Origin: Amphimedon queenslandica
Lineage: Eukaryota > Porifera > Demospongiae > Haplosclerida > Niphatidae
NCBI RefSeq assembly: GCF_000090795.2
Contig: NW_003546375.1
Span: 67,366-131,365 of the forward strand
Direction: 5' to 3'
DNA length: 64,000 nucleotides
Shown here in pieces: positions 33,387 to 47,500 of the stretch (positions are counted from its first letter, which is position 1; each line of letters begins with the position of its first letter). A program made the translations under genes and the position numbers. Below the pieces are notes generated by a model. It was not told the DNA's origin, did not search any database, and saw only the letters and a list, made by a program, of their open reading frames with translations.

Positions 33387-34295
33387 TCATTCCAATGTTG
33401 GTATTTCTCCTTCCCATTCTTCATGACACTGTGGGCATTTAACTTGACCTCTATAATAGTAATAGTAATAATAATGATAAAATTAATGCAATAAGTGATA
33501 ACATCTCTCTCTCCCTCTCTCCTTCATCTATACCTCCTTGATAGCTGCACAATACAATACGTGTGTAGTTTAGTATCACATCCCAAACACCTGTCCCCCT
33601 ACCAACAAACATCAGATCATAAATACATCAAATGTATTGACATTATACCATGACAACACGATTGGAGCAAAGCCTACATTCCTCAATGGATTCCCCAACT
33701 ATTTCAGGAAGAAATGGAAGAAGCTCAATGAAACACCTTGGACCCATACAATAATGACCTCTGGATATCTTTAAGGTGTGGGAGAGAAAGAGAGAGAGGG
33801 GGAGGGAGGGAGGAAGAGAGAGAGAGAGAGGGAGGGAGAGAGAGAGAGGGAGAGAGAGAGAGAGGGAGTGAGAGACAGTGAGAGGGAGAGATTTATTAAT
33901 ATTTACATAATGTGACCATATGTCATTGTCATTCATGTGTACATGTACATGTAGCTGGAAATTAGAGAGGAATGATGAATTAAGGAATGTTAATGTGAAA
34001 TGGTAGAGGAGGGAGGGGAGGGAAGAAGTTTCATTGTGTTATTGTAGTAAAATGTCCTCAAAAATGTCTACCATCTGCAGTGACATATCTCACTAATCGT
34101 CAACTAATAACAAATAATTAATATTATTTAAAGTATGTCAAATACTCCTAATGTCCTACACACTTCACTTTTATGCGATAGAGTACGATATTCAAATTAT
34201 TAGTCAAATTCTTGGAAATGATTTAAGTCTTGCTCTTTCTCTCCTACATAATTCTCTCCTCACTTGTTTTGTCCCACTTCATTCCTTGTCTCTCC

Positions 34296-34339
<44 letters not shown>

Positions 34340-36246
34340 ATACATAAACTTGCGTAAAGTTTATGAATCAAACCACTGCCATTCAATCTAATGCTTTGTT
34401 ATAAAACAATAAGCACTTTGTTACAACATACATGTAATCCCAACAGAGTTTGTATATACATACATGCATATACAATGTACATTTAAGTTGTGATTTTGGC
34501 GGGTGAATTGATAAACAGGCACACTTTGGGAAGCATGCAGTGTAACTTTCCAAGCCAAAACCAAGGGGAACGTACATATATAATTATATGTACATGCACA
34601 TGTACATGCTCCCTTAAAAACATCTATTTATGATGTTTCTCCTAAGTTAGGAGAAACATCATAAATCCTAACCTCAAAAAACCAGTGGTCCTTGGTCAGT
34701 GATACTAGTAAATCTTGTGCTGCTTTTCCTGTCATTTTACGTTGAAGTGTATTCAGTTTAGCCAGTAGAGCACTGCTGGAAGCAACGCCATTATTTTCTT
34801 CTGTTACCATCTGCTGCAGCTGTATAAATAAATAAATAAATAATGATGTTATAATTTAATTTTAAATGATCCAAACATCCTGGCCCAAATATAAACAAAA
34901 ACAATTATTAGAATTATTATTAATGAAGGGCTTCAGTCGAAATGGGCAATAAAGCTGTCTTTACCAAAACTGGCCTAACACTGTTAAAATACTGTAGAGC
35001 ATAAGGACATCAATAATCATGTATTAGAGAATGCAATAAAAATTGAGGTAATTTCAGAGCCATTGTTTAAAGACTATTGCCTTCAATGCCTTGGGTATTT
35101 TTCTGAATTTTGGGATTTTACTAAAATGTTCGTAACTCCACAATTTAAAGTCAGAATCAGCTCAAACTTTCTACATAGCATAAGGACATCTATATGTATC
35201 AAAAAGTGTAATAAAAATTGGGGTGATTCGGAGCCATTTTTAAATGTATGGGCTATTGGGGCATAGTGCATTCTATGCATCTTATTTTATTCATACATTT
35301 TAAACTTTACATGTACACAATGTATATACAGGAATCATTTTAATTCCCTTTTTACAACCAGAGCCCTTCAATTATTATCATATTTCTTCTTCTTACACAG
35401 GTACGGAAGAACTCCAGTTCAGCTAGTCCCAGTCCTGATGCCTTTTGGATCACATCACCTCCTCCAGTACTGCTAGTGTTTGCAAACCCAACCCACTCCG
35501 AGCCGTCGTGCTCCACTTTACTCATCCCGATTTTAAAACCAAGGCTCTCAAGTTTAGCGTTGATTGTTTGAACAAACTCTGTAAATAATGGACCCTCACC
35601 AGAGCCTACAGTATGGGATAATAATAATTAGCAGCAACATGTAACTAAGGATATACATTCTGAGCACAACCAAATTATTCATAAGTTTATTTCTATAATC
35701 TACACACCTACACCTCCATTTTGAAAGTCGAACTACACGAGTTTACTAGTAACAGTTGAATAGGACTTTGACTTTAATGCCACTCAGAAATACATAGCAA
35801 AAAAATAGAAAGCAATTCTGGGGGAAAATCTCTTTGTGTCTTCTCTACATTGTCTTCTATGGCTACTTTTTGATGTCTAACAAAACTTATTTCTGTGTTA
35901 GTTGACAGTATAATGATATTCATTCATGATGAGCTATATGAATGTATTTAGCACACATATCCTCTTTATAATGACTACTAGCAAGTACATAAATCTTAAT
36001 AATGTACTTTATATATAACGGTTACTATCACTCACTCTCTTCATTGTAAAGTCGATGTGAATCAGAGGCAGTTTTCTTTGCCTCTCTCTTGGTCATGATC
36101 CTCTTTGACATGAGGCTCTGTAGGAAGTGTCTGTGTGCGTTAGTCATTTCCCCATCTCTGTACTGGATAGACGCCCTCTCTCGCATCCCGTTTGTACTCC
36201 TACGACTGCTCCCAGCGCCTGATGATCTCCTGCTGTTGGACGCCAT
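33387..36246 (-). CDS. NSMCE1: NSMCE1 (NSE1), RING subunit of the SMC5/6 complex
   Basis: Six minus-strand exons (36036-36246, 35397-35605, 34673-34819, 33649-33768, 33534-33598, 33387-33450) give 271 residues; human NSMCE1 has 266. It is an E3 ubiquitin ligase-type subunit of the SMC5/6 DNA repair complex and pairs with the MAGE protein NSE3. After a Ser/Arg-rich start (MASNSRRSSGAG), MTNAHRHFLQSLMSKR matches the conserved winged-helix start, and NGVASSSALLAKLN with LTKDHWFFE matches the second winged helix. The C-terminus is the variant C4HC3 RING: CRLC, CLGC, HTYC and CPQC, in the right order and spacing. The start at 36246 is chosen over 36276 because the longer form adds a short basic stretch with no family support. 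It converges with the coiled-coil gene, about 290 bases from its stop. Confidence 0.95.
33778..33890 (-). repeat. Polypurine tract = pyrimidine tract before NSMCE1 exon 4
   Basis: GA-rich on the plus strand, hence CT-rich on the transcribed strand of NSMCE1. It ends about ten bases before the acceptor TTAAAG of exon 4 (33768). Its orientation follows the gene and not the chromosome. Confidence 0.75.
34290..34338. repeat. (CT)n microsatellite inside NSMCE1 intron 3
   Basis: A nearly pure CT run on the plus strand, so GA on the transcribed strand, well away from a splice site. It shows that not every tract in the window is acceptor-linked. Confidence 0.8.
34626..34666. repeat. 41-bp perfect palindrome in NSMCE1 intron 3
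   Basis: Twenty-base arms (34626-34645 and 34647-34666) are exact inverted copies around one G. Read on the transcribed strand it starts 7 bases after the exon 3 donor (GAG then GTTAGG), so the nascent intron would form a strong hairpin right beside the 5' splice site. Confidence 0.93.
34940..35280 (+). repeat. ~178-bp repeat, about two units
   Basis: It contains GCATAAGGACATCAATAATC, TGCAATAAAAATTGAGGTAA, CAGAATCAGCTCAAACTTTC and AGTGTAATAAAAATTGGGGT in the family order, repeated about twice. It lies in NSMCE1 intron 2, on the strand opposite to the gene. Confidence 0.75.
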
Positions 36247-38554
36247 TTTCTTTACACGTGGGTAGGCGTGGGGCATGGGCTATGAATATTTAATCGATAC
36301 ATTATTATGAGCTTCACTAATCTACTGTTTTATAACATCATTCCCGTCCAGTTGCTCCTACACAAAATACACAGTGACTTGTATTGGACGCCGATCTGAG
36401 CTGACTGAAGCTGGTCCTGCTTCAAAGACTCGCTCTTTCTTCATGGTGCCGCTCCGCGCTCAGGTTAGCCCTCAGATTGAAACACGGTTTTTTGTATTGC
36501 TTCCAAAAACGTTCATAATTGATTGTAGCATAATTTGCAGGATCTTTTGAGGTGTGAGTTTAATGTATGATACTTCTTACTGTCAGCCCTTTGCATGTTT
36601 ATTCTTTTACTTCCTCTCTCTCTTTTTCTCTCTCACTTTTTGGCCTCTTGGCACCTTTGCTCACTATGCTCCTTGGTATGATTGTTGATTGTAAATAAAA
36701 ATGATTGCAATTTGGCCATGCATGCATGCTTTTCTGTGTGCCATAACACAACCTGTCCTCAATACAGAGAATTGTCCTCATTTCAGTGGCACTTCTGTAA
36801 TGTACTGGTACTAATTGGCACATCACGAAATGCCCTCGTTAATAAGGTGTCCTTGTATTTTGTGTGTCTAGTACAGGATTGTAGCATAGTGTTGTAATAA
36901 TTATTGTGGTTTAAGTAATAATCTTCAGAGCCTGTAGAGCAACAAGGGGAAAAGGTTGAGAGTGCAAACAATGAAGTGAATCAAAGACAGACAGAGAAAG
37001 AGAGGAAGTAGATCCTTTTCAACTTTTTGTGCAAATACACTTTATCACAGTCCTTATTTGTATGTCAAAGCTTACCAATTTTGTAAAGGTAGGCATCCCT
37101 TACTCTTGCCATCCCTTGTGATATAGAATATACAACTGTGTGCATACAAAAAGCAAAATAAAGTCAATGTATACTATTATGCTAATACATTACTATGACA
37201 CCTTATATGTAATAGATATCCACTTGTACTCTTCGTGTTAATGTATAATAGTATTATGCTATTAAAAGTAAATGTTCTTGTTTGTGTGTGATGTGTATTT
37301 CATGTGAAGCCAGCCATGCCCAGTTGTTATTGCTAAGTGTTCTCACTACTGATGCTCATTTGTGACTTGATGATTCTCAATGAATGATTGTTTTTATAAA
37401 CAAACTGCTAAACTTTAGCAGATTTAGTATATTCTTGATTTCCTTTGAGTTCTAGTTTATGTATCTTTTTGTTCTGTTTTCATTTATACTATATTGAATA
37501 AATCTTTGGGAAAGAGAAATAGAAAGAGAGAGAGAGAGAAGGAGAGAGAAAAAGATCGGCCACAAGTGGGCAGCCCCCATAGTGCCATCCCTCATACATT
37601 AATGGAATAATCTGCAATGAATGGAATCTATTAAGATAGACACTGTATTTGCTAATTAATTCTTATTATATTATTAACATCATAAAGGAAACAGACTTTT
37701 CCTCCATTCAAGTACAGAGAGCACAGTAGTCAATAATAATAATAATGAAAACTGTTTGTATATTACGTAAGGAATAAGTGCACTGTAACCTGACCTACAT
37801 GTGCATGTGTATACTCATAGTAGTGTGAGATAGTGTGAGTGGACTTTGTGTCTCAGTGACCGTGTGGTTTTGCAAGTGATGTGTATTGATAGTGATTATT
37901 GTAGTAGTAGTAAAGTTGGTGCATTTTTCTCATTCTTTGTGGAATAAGGCTCAGTAGCCTAATGTGGAATGTAATTAGGTAAACTGTAACGTGGCTTAGG
38001 GACTGCTTATATGGTAGCATTGGTTTAATTAGGAGAGAAATGAGAGAGAGAGGGGGGGAGAGGGAGAGAGAGGAGGGGGAGGGAGAGAGAGAAGGAGGGA
38101 GAGAGAGAGAGGGAGGGAGAGAGGGGGAGGGAGAGAGAGGAAGAAAGAGAGAGGGGGAGAGAGAGCGNNNNNNNNNNAGAGCGAGAAATTGGTACATATA
38201 CACTGTACATAAACAATGTACACGTCAGTAGACTTGTAAACTATTGATAATTGTGATAATTGTGTGATCCCATGCATGCCTGCATATCATCAAATAGTGA
38301 CTGTACTTTAATTGATACAAACTCAAACTTTAACCTGAGGACTATGACTTTGATATATTTACATCAGTGTCTATTCATCCAATACCTTTATTCATTACTT
38401 CTTGTTCTGTACATGTATCATGTACGTACATGTACAATGTATATCAATATACATGTACATGTATATGCATATCATTTACACATTTATTTCTACATGTATA
38501 TGTACATGTACATGTATATCTAACATAATTATTATCTTCTTTTTTTTCTTACAG
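36247..38554. other. Intergenic; possible noncoding first exon of the RhoGEF gene
   Basis: Divergent region between NSMCE1 and the RhoGEF gene. A GC-richer patch at about 36340-36475 ends CGCGCTCAG-GTTAGC, which could be a noncoding first exon spliced to 38555 (acceptor TTCTTACAG). It contains a small upstream ATG (36444) that would hit a stop shortly after the join. The rest is AT-rich with GA microsatellites (37518-37555 and 38036-38190). Confidence 0.45.
38168..38177. other. Assembly gap (10 N)
   Basis: Ten N bases inside a GA-rich microsatellite. The true length is unknown. Confidence 0.99.
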
Positions 38555-38582
38555 TTTATCCTGACATTGTTACCCTAACAGC

Positions 38583-41500
38583 ATGATGTCCGATAAAGCC
38601 ACGCCTCCTAAAGTATCAGCAATGATATCCGTCTTTGACGGTAAGAAAGAACAGCCTCCACCCGCCACAAAAGCATCAGTGACTCCCCCCACTGTTGGTG
38701 TATCTGTACCAAGACGAAAACTAAGAGAAGCTGGCTCACCCGAGAAAAAGCCTCAAGGACAGAATGACGAGACAAAACCAGTTCCATCAGTGACTATGAC
38801 TGGACCTTTTAAACTGATTCATGTATCAGGATCAGGCCAAGTGGTGGATGAGAAAGCCCCAATGTTATCAAGAACACTCAATCACTTTAAGTCTGGCGGT
38901 AACCTCTCATCAACAAAGCCTGCTAGTGGTAAAGGGGCCGCTAAAGAGCCTGCTATTAAGCCTATGGGGTATCAGTCCAGCCCAACTCATGGTGGGAGGA
39001 AAATATCAGCCCCAGTGACTATTAACTGCTCTGTGCCTAGGAAGGAAAGAAAAGCACAAGAGAAATTAAAAGAGAGTCAGGAGGAGGAGGAGAGTATATT
39101 GTCTAAAAGTACTCCTCAATTTTCCTCTCCTAATCGCTCGTCTGATTCTCACTCTGTCTCTCCCTCTCCTCCATCAAAGAAACCCAACCCACGACAATCC
39201 TCCCTTCCCTCAGAAACCATGCCCACAACCTCCTCTTGTGCTATAAAGCAGCCTGGGGGTACATGGTTCCCCTCGTCCCGTCGGTCCTACAGGAACACCG
39301 AGGCTCCACCCCCAGTACAGTTTAGAGTACGGACCTGGGACAGATTAAGTACTGGCAATACTAGACAAGTCAAGAGGAGCCAGTCATTCACATCAAGAAC
39401 CAAAACTGAAGCATCTGGTGAGAGACAGCGATCCACTTCACCTTCTTCTTCCTCCTCCTCTTCCTCTTCGCCTCAAAAGAAATCCTTGGGTGGTGCAAAG
39501 CCAAACAGTATTGATCTTAACACTAGGTCACAGTCTGCTCTTGCTGGCTCACTCACTGAAGAGGAAATCGATGAGAGAATCTCTGCATCAGTTCATACCT
39601 CACCAGCTCCGGCTAGAAGAGATGATAAATCAAGGAGTGTTGTCCTCAGTCCTCAGATATCAGTTGAAGTATCTCGTAACAAGTATTGGTCTTCTATTCG
39701 TCCTCAAAGCACTTTTGGTAAAGCCTCTTCGCCTCAACTAGGAAGCAAGAGCAAGCCTAGCACAACAAGTGGGTCAGTAGCTTCCTCTAATTCTTCCCTA
39801 CCTCCTCCTGTCCCTCCTCCCAAGCCCACCAGATCAACTGATAGCCAGAAATCAAAGACTCTGCCCTCAAGAAGAAGCGTTGGTGGGTATTCGCCGACAC
39901 ACACCAGCAGTGCTGCTAACAGATTATCACAGTACCAGTCTAAAGGGACTACTAGTAAAGAGGGAGGACCAGCCACTGGGTTTATGAAGAAGGACAGTCC
40001 TAGAGATGGGAAGAGTCCTACAATGGGATCCAGTAAAAGGGAGTCTGCTGCTTCAATCAAGAAGGAAGGTAGTCCTGTTTTCTCTCCTGCTAAAAGAAAT
40101 AGTTTAAAGAAAGAGAGCAGCCCTGTGCTCTCCACCAGGAGCACCAGGAAGGAGGGTAGTCCTGTAATGTCTGCTAGTAGAGACAGCCCAAGGAGAGGTA
40201 GTCCTAATCTACCATCAACAAAGAGAGAGAGTCTGGCCTCAGTCAGGAAAGATGCTCCTAAAAATGAAGCTGGTTCTTCATCATCTAAACTACAGCGGCC
40301 GGTACAGCGGAGTCGTGATTATGCTAATGTCCAGTTTTCACATGATACTACTACTAGCAGTGAAGGAAGGAGAAAAGTATCTAATGATATTGGCTCCACT
40401 GCCAGCGATCATATTGATTACTCTCCCGGTCAAAAAAAGAAAATAAAACTGATGGAGAGAAAAGATTCTAAAGATAAATCAATGACACTTCCAGGCTCTT
40501 CACGTGCAACTGCCTCAATGAAGAAACACCATGATACTGAATCAGTCCCTTCCTCTTCTCCGAGACTGTCTCGACTAGCAATGGAAAGACGAGGCTCCCC
40601 ATCTACTCCTCCACTGAGCATAAAATCAAGGATAGCAATATTCCAAACTAAAGAGGATGTCTCACTCAGCTCAACACTACCCAGGAATATGTATAGCTCC
40701 AGTAACAAGAGACCAGTGTCTGAATATAATCAAGTCCCCTTGATGAGGGAAAGGGACCCAGGAGCCAAAGATAAGAGGAAATCTCTACCTGCTCCTCCTA
40801 TTCCTCCTAAGCCAAGGAAGCCTGCTGTTTCAAGGGTTATTTTAGAGTCAGCTCCAGTAACTTTAGAAGAAGAGGAAGACGATGAAGGAGACCGTGAGAG
40901 TAAGGGAAGAGGGAGAATGAGGATTCACTCTGATAAGACTGATGGTAACAACGATAGCGAAATCAAGGTTCATATTTTCCAAGAAGGCGAGTCTGAACAA
41001 GCCACACCTTTCACAGACGCACCAGCGAATGTGTACGATGACGTTGTGTTCAGTGAAGACACATGTAAGGTGGATAGAGCCGAGAAACCTCGATCAACTC
41101 GCTACTCGTATCAGGAATACGCTACAATGAGACGAATGACGCTTTTGAGAAATAGCACATCAAGTTCAAGTGTATCTGAAGCTAATAATAATGACAAAGG
41201 ACTGGCAGCAATACCTGAGAATACACTCAGTGTGGGCCAGGGAAATAAAAAGGAGGAGAAGAAAGAGGAAAAGGAGAAGGAAGAACCAGATCTCTTTAAA
41301 AGGATGTCTGTCATTAGTGGAACCTTTTATGAAGAGATGATTGATTCGATTGCTTTAAAATTAGCAAGTAGTGAAGAAAAAGGCAGAGTGAGTGAAGGAG
41401 GAGCTTCTTTGGAGCGAATTGAAAAAGTTAAGAAACAATTGATTGAAGTGGTTGAGGACGCCGTGAGTAACGATCCTCTGATTGAGAGTGAAGAATTTTA

Positions 41501-44500
41501 TGAGTCTTTAGAAGAGTATGGAAGAAAAGTATCTGATTATCTTCATCGTACGCAAGGAGAGAGCACGAGTGAAGAAGTACCGCCAGAACTGCCACCAAGA
41601 CCTGATTTCCTACTCAAACTAATCAAAGAAGATAACGAAGGAGGAGAGGATGATGTTGATAGAGGTGAGATGAGCTCTCCTAGTATACTCAAACTGGAAG
41701 GATATGAGGAAATGAGCTCAGCCAGTATTGATGTACAACCTCCTAGTACAGTGAGTTTATACGAGCCAGTTTCATTTGATGTTACCATGTCACCGAAAGG
41801 CAAAGGAAAGAGAAGGACGTCTAAAATTCCTTTTTGGAGGAGTCCGGAACATAAACCCAGCTCACCCACACTGTCACTAGACAGTGCAACTTTGTCTCTT
41901 CCAAAATCAGGAAGCAACAAAAAGAGCAATAAAAAGAAGAAAATAATGCCGTCTTTCTCAGTAAGGAGAAGCGTCAAAGTAGAGCCAACGATTACATCCC
42001 CAGTACGTTCAGTCTCTGTGAGTGGCCACACCTGTCATTCAGTGACCTCTTCTCCTAGTCATACCACATACGAGGAAATGAACGCTCCGACCTCATCTCC
42101 ACCTCACATGTACGTTAACATCAGTCGCTCTGTCTCTGTCTCACAACCATACGAGTTTGTGTCTACAGACGAGCCGATCCAACCCACCTACTCCTCAGAG
42201 AGCGAGGGAGAGGACGTCAGTGGAGTCTATGATGACATACGGTCTCCGGTCAAGAGAATCTGGAAAGATATTGAGCCACCGGCAACTCCAGAATCTTCCG
42301 TTTTTACAGACGACCATGATACATGCGACGGGCGGAGTTTACACGATCCGACTGCTTCTCCACTTGTAACTAAAATAAGATCGACTCACCCAACTCATCA
42401 GTACCTCCGTACCAGTAGCAGTGACTCTGCCCTTCACTTGTCTTTCATTGCGACTGGTAGACCATTCCCACCAACCTCGCCCATTCCGTCTTTTGGCGAA
42501 ATGAGTATGGATAGTAACAGCAATGTTGAGAGTAGTCCTTCAATATGTAGTTATGACTCCAATAGACACAGTGGAGGGGTAGGAGGAGTTGAGTTGAAGG
42601 CGTCTCCGATGTGTTCCTTGTCGAGGAAGAGGGTTAAGAGTGATGCTTCTGAGGATCGTTACCACAGTGCTAGGAAGGGGGCACAGCAGAAGGCTAGGCT
42701 GATGATGATGGCTAACCACAGGAGGAGGAGGAGGGGGAGTGTCCCTGGTAACCCTGAAACCAGCTCAGTAAGTATACATGTATACATGTACATGTAATAT
42801 AAGTATGGGATACTTTGTCAGTCGGTGAATTTTGGCTATCAAGTTGCCAAATTTCCAAAACTTCCCCTCCAGAAATTCTGACTACATGTACATGTACAGT
42901 TAGTATTATAGTAATGCGATATTAATTACATGTACAATGTACATGCACATTGTTTATCAATGTATGTGTCTGTACAGCGTCCTTATGTGTATAGTAATGT
43001 ACCTTATTAGGCTTTGTACATACATGTACATGTACATGTATACAGTGTGAATAGACGTGCTGTACATGTACAGTACATTGAATGACATGCAGTTCATGTA
43101 CATGTATGTGTATACTTGTGTGAATCTATAGTATTAGTTTTCATGATGTACATGTGCATATACAGGTACATATGCATGTGAACATTGAGGCTTTTAAGCA
43201 ATCAATGATAATATACAATTACATTTAATTGCACTAATAATGTAACAATAGTATTGTGAATGATAATTGATCTATTCTGTGCATGTGTTTGTGTTTATAA
43301 TGTAAATGAGGAAATAGTAGGATGAAAAAGAGGGAGGGAGAGAGAGGGGGAGAGTTGGAGGAAGAGAGAGGGGGAGAGGGGGTATGTGGGAGAGAGAGTG
43401 AAACAGCCAAGTCTCGTGTCTGCCTCTTTACTACACGGACTGTCCATGAAGCAGAGAAATTTCCCAAATAATTTAAACAAATTTTGTTTGTATCATCACT
43501 GGCCCACTCCTACACACTCTGCTATGTTGTCTTATACTGATGTTACCATGACAATTCCTTCAATGGTGAGAATGACAGGTATTTTATACAGCAAATTGCA
43601 GTGGAGCAATTGTTTTGACTTAGGAAAGTTATGACAGTCATTTGAAGCCCTTTGTGACGAATCCTTAGCTATAACATATTGTTTGAAGTATAACCTAAAC
43701 ATTAACAAAGAGAGAGAGATGGAGGGAGTGTCTTGTTTTATTATGTAAGTATATTAGTCAGTACAAACAATAGCCTTCCTCATTTGTCCTGTTAAGAGTA
43801 GAAGCCTTTAGTGACTCTCCTACTTCTTTCTATATCTATAAATGTACAGTGTTTCTGTTTATTGATGCCCTTTAAAGTGGTAAGAATCATATTACATGCT
43901 TTGTGCTTAAATGTAAAATGTTTTAGTGGGAGAAAGATGATCTTGCATGTATGTACTGTGTATATTGTAATGTTTTATTTGAGTCTCTTTTTATGTTTTC
44001 CTTTATCCCTCTCCCTCCCCCCCTCTCTCTCTCTCCCCCCTCCCTCCCTCTCTCTCTCTCTCCCTCCCTCTCTCTCTTTCTGTCTCTCTTTCTTCCTCTC
44101 TCCCCCACAGGTTGATGGTATCATTGAAGTACCAATAGTCTATGCTGATGCTCTGATGGATTGCACTGGAGTAGAGCCATCACATTTGAGTTTCAAAGTG
44201 AATGATGTGATAGCAATACTGAACATGACTGATGATGACTGGTGGCAGGGGATTGTTGAGGATAGGATAGGCTGGTTCTCCTCAGCCTGGGTCAGGGTAA
44301 GTGTATTGTACATGTACATACAACTCAGTAATTATAGTCTTACTATTTATTAAGTTTAATGAATGTGGCAGGGCACTAGCCCTTTCAAAAATTTTCATCA
44401 AAGAATGGACAAATATAATACAATCACAATGTTTAAGTGAAAGCTTTTATAGCCAGTTATTTGAGTGAGGGTATCGTGGGTCGGATATTCAGACTCTCTG

Positions 44501-47500
44501 TGGTTATCAACTATTATACTTGTATAAACTGTAAAGTACATGTAATTACTCAATTTCGGTAGTACATGTAGTTTTATTGCCTTTTGACTCGAGCCATTTG
44601 TAATTTACAAGTATCACAATGTACTTCATGATAGTATACACATGAGTGTATAATACAGTAATTATGTTATTATGATAACTTTAGTAAATATTTGTTGTGT
44701 GGGATGTAACTGAATCTAATAAGTTATTATGTTTATTTGTTCATTTGTTGGTGTTTCCAATAAAATATTTAAATGTACAATGTACATGTATTTTTATGCA
44801 TCTCTGATTCACATGTACATGTACAAGTGTATGTACATGTACATGTACATATATTTGTGTGTGTGATCAATGTGTGGTATGTGTTTGTGTGTTTCTCTAA
44901 CAGTCTGTTTGTGTGTGATGAATTACTTCCATATATGTATTTAATCTGTATGTGTCTCTCTCTCTGTGTGTCTGTCTTTGTGTGTCATGTTGTAATGATA
45001 TTACACTGTAGTATCTGTTTCCATTTTACTATATAAACTGTTTGAGAGCTATGATTAATGAAATTAATGAACCTTTATCAATTATAGAGGAAAGAGAGAG
45101 AGGGAGGGGAAGGGAGAGAGAGGGAAGGAGGGATCCGAGGGAGAGAAGGAGAAAGAAATCTACATGTACATGTACATGTATGTATACATTGTACATGTAC
45201 ATGTACATTACATAATTAATTAGTAAGATAGATTGTAGTGTCCTTTGGTATCATGTTAATATTCTTCATGTAGTTGCGTATTAATCAAGAAGACAATGAC
45301 ACCACCTCACTCCATGACAGAAGTGAGCAGGCTGTATCTTCTTCTCCTGGTCAAGAGTCATCAGGAGCTGTTCCTACTGGATCAAAGGAGAGGAGAGGAG
45401 AGGAGAAACCATCAGAGGCTGGAGAAGGAGAGAGGAAAGATGAGGAAGCCACAGAACAAGATACTTTGGGTGATCTTGAACAAGGTATGTACAGTATGCA
45501 TGGGAACAAGAAAGAAACACTTTGTTGTTTTGTCTTCATTTAGACTGATTATTACGCATTTCTCACTCTCCTCCCTTCCTGTCTCTTTTCTCTCCTCCTT
45601 CCTCTCTCTCTCTTTTATCTTTGACTAGAAACATGTACATGTGTATGTACATGTATTACATGTACAAGTAGATGCATGTTTACATGTAGCTCAGTTGTAC
45701 ATGTATAGTACTTTTCCACTTATTATACATGTACCATGTACTTTATGCCTTTTTTAAGTTCTCTTCTATTAATCTTTTCCTTCCTCCCTTCTCTCCCTCT
45801 CTCTCCCCCTCTCTCTCTTTTCCCTCGTTAGTACGTAAGCATAAACCAGTCACGAGGCGTAGAACCATCAGAAAGCGAGACTCAGGTGACCTTCCTCGTA
45901 GTCTCCTTCCCTCACAGATAAGAGCAAAGTGTATTGAGGAGATACTAAACACTGAGAGGGTCTACGTACAACATCTTAAGAATATTGTAGAGGTAAGGGG
46001 CCTTCTATATAGGCCCATGGGGGCTGACAGGGGGACCGGTGTTTATTGTGATTTTTATAGGGGTTCCTGTACCCATGCAGAGAGAGGGTGCAACTTTTCA
46101 GTCAAGAAAGGGTCGAGACCATATTTTCAAATATTGAAGATATTTACAGGTAAAATTAACAAAATGTACATGTACATGTATATTGCTCATTATTTTCTTA
46201 TGCATGTACATGTACATGTCATGTACAACTTATAGATGTACCGTACATGCATGTACATGTAATATTAAAATGCATCATATTATCCTGTTTTTTACTTTTA
46301 GATTCCAGCAAAACTTTCTTGATCAGTTGGAATCAAGAATCAATTTCGGTAATTTAGAAGACTCACTGATTGGAGAAATATTTGTGATTATGGTAAGCAA
46401 GTTTACTAAGTTTTACTAATAATATACAATTTACAATACATTAAGTACATTAATGTTGTACTAATATAGTTTAATTATGTTAATTGTTTTTCTTTGTAGA
46501 AGGACAGTTTTTCAATGTATTCCGAATATTGTAATAATCATCCTCATGCAGTTAATGAAATGAACCTCTTACAACAGGACCAGCAATATGTGTTGTTCTT
46601 TGAGGTAAATAATAATAATAATAATTATTATTATTATACATGTACATGTACACGTACATGTAGTTATTACATGTATACATGTACATGTACTTTAGAAGCT
46701 AGCAAGTGACCATGGACTATTGCTAATGGCATGTTTTTATTCATGGCTCGAAGAGAAATTACTACTTTTATTGCATTTTTTGATGCATATACATGTACAT
46801 GCACATGTACATTGTACATGTTCTTATGTTGCTTGAAAGGTTTGAGCTCATTCCAATCAAAGTTAGAATTTTTATATAAATTTACATGTATAAAGTTGCT
46901 CAAAGATTTGGCCAACGACCAAATGCTACAGCCTTTGATTGTTGGCCAAATTTGGTCAAAAATGGCTAGAAAAAATCCTTCATTTTTATTATTTTTCTAA
47001 TACATATACATACACATGTACATGTATACACATGTATGTTCTTACATTTATGTTGTGTAGAAAGTTTGTGCTTTTTCCGATCAAATTTGGATTTTTAATG
47101 AATTTTTAAAGTGACTTCAAATGCCATGCACATGTACAGTACATGTATTGTAGTGCTTCTAAACCCAGCTCACATCTTACATGTACATTGTACATGTATG
47201 TTATTTATGCATGTATAATAATAACTACATGTGTGTATATTTTACTTGTACATGTTTAGGCTTGTAGATTACTCAAAGAAATGGCTGATATATCACTGGA
47301 AGGATTTCTATTGAATCCAGTTCAAAGAATATGCAGATACCCACTACAGCTATCAGTGAGTGATGAGGTGTAGAGCAAAGAGAGGGAAATATTTTATGAG
47401 CTTTTTGATGTCTTTGTGTGTGTAATGAAGTATAAAGAGCATGTGTTACATGTGTATTTATTTGAATATCAATTTATGTTACAAGCATCGTTCACATTCC

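Noticed and set aside
45993-46060. Read-through of RhoGEF exon 4 into the following bases as extra coding sequence
   Set aside because: A GT donor at 45993 and the DH-matching exon at 46061 ([20 protein letters not shown]) show that it is an intron.
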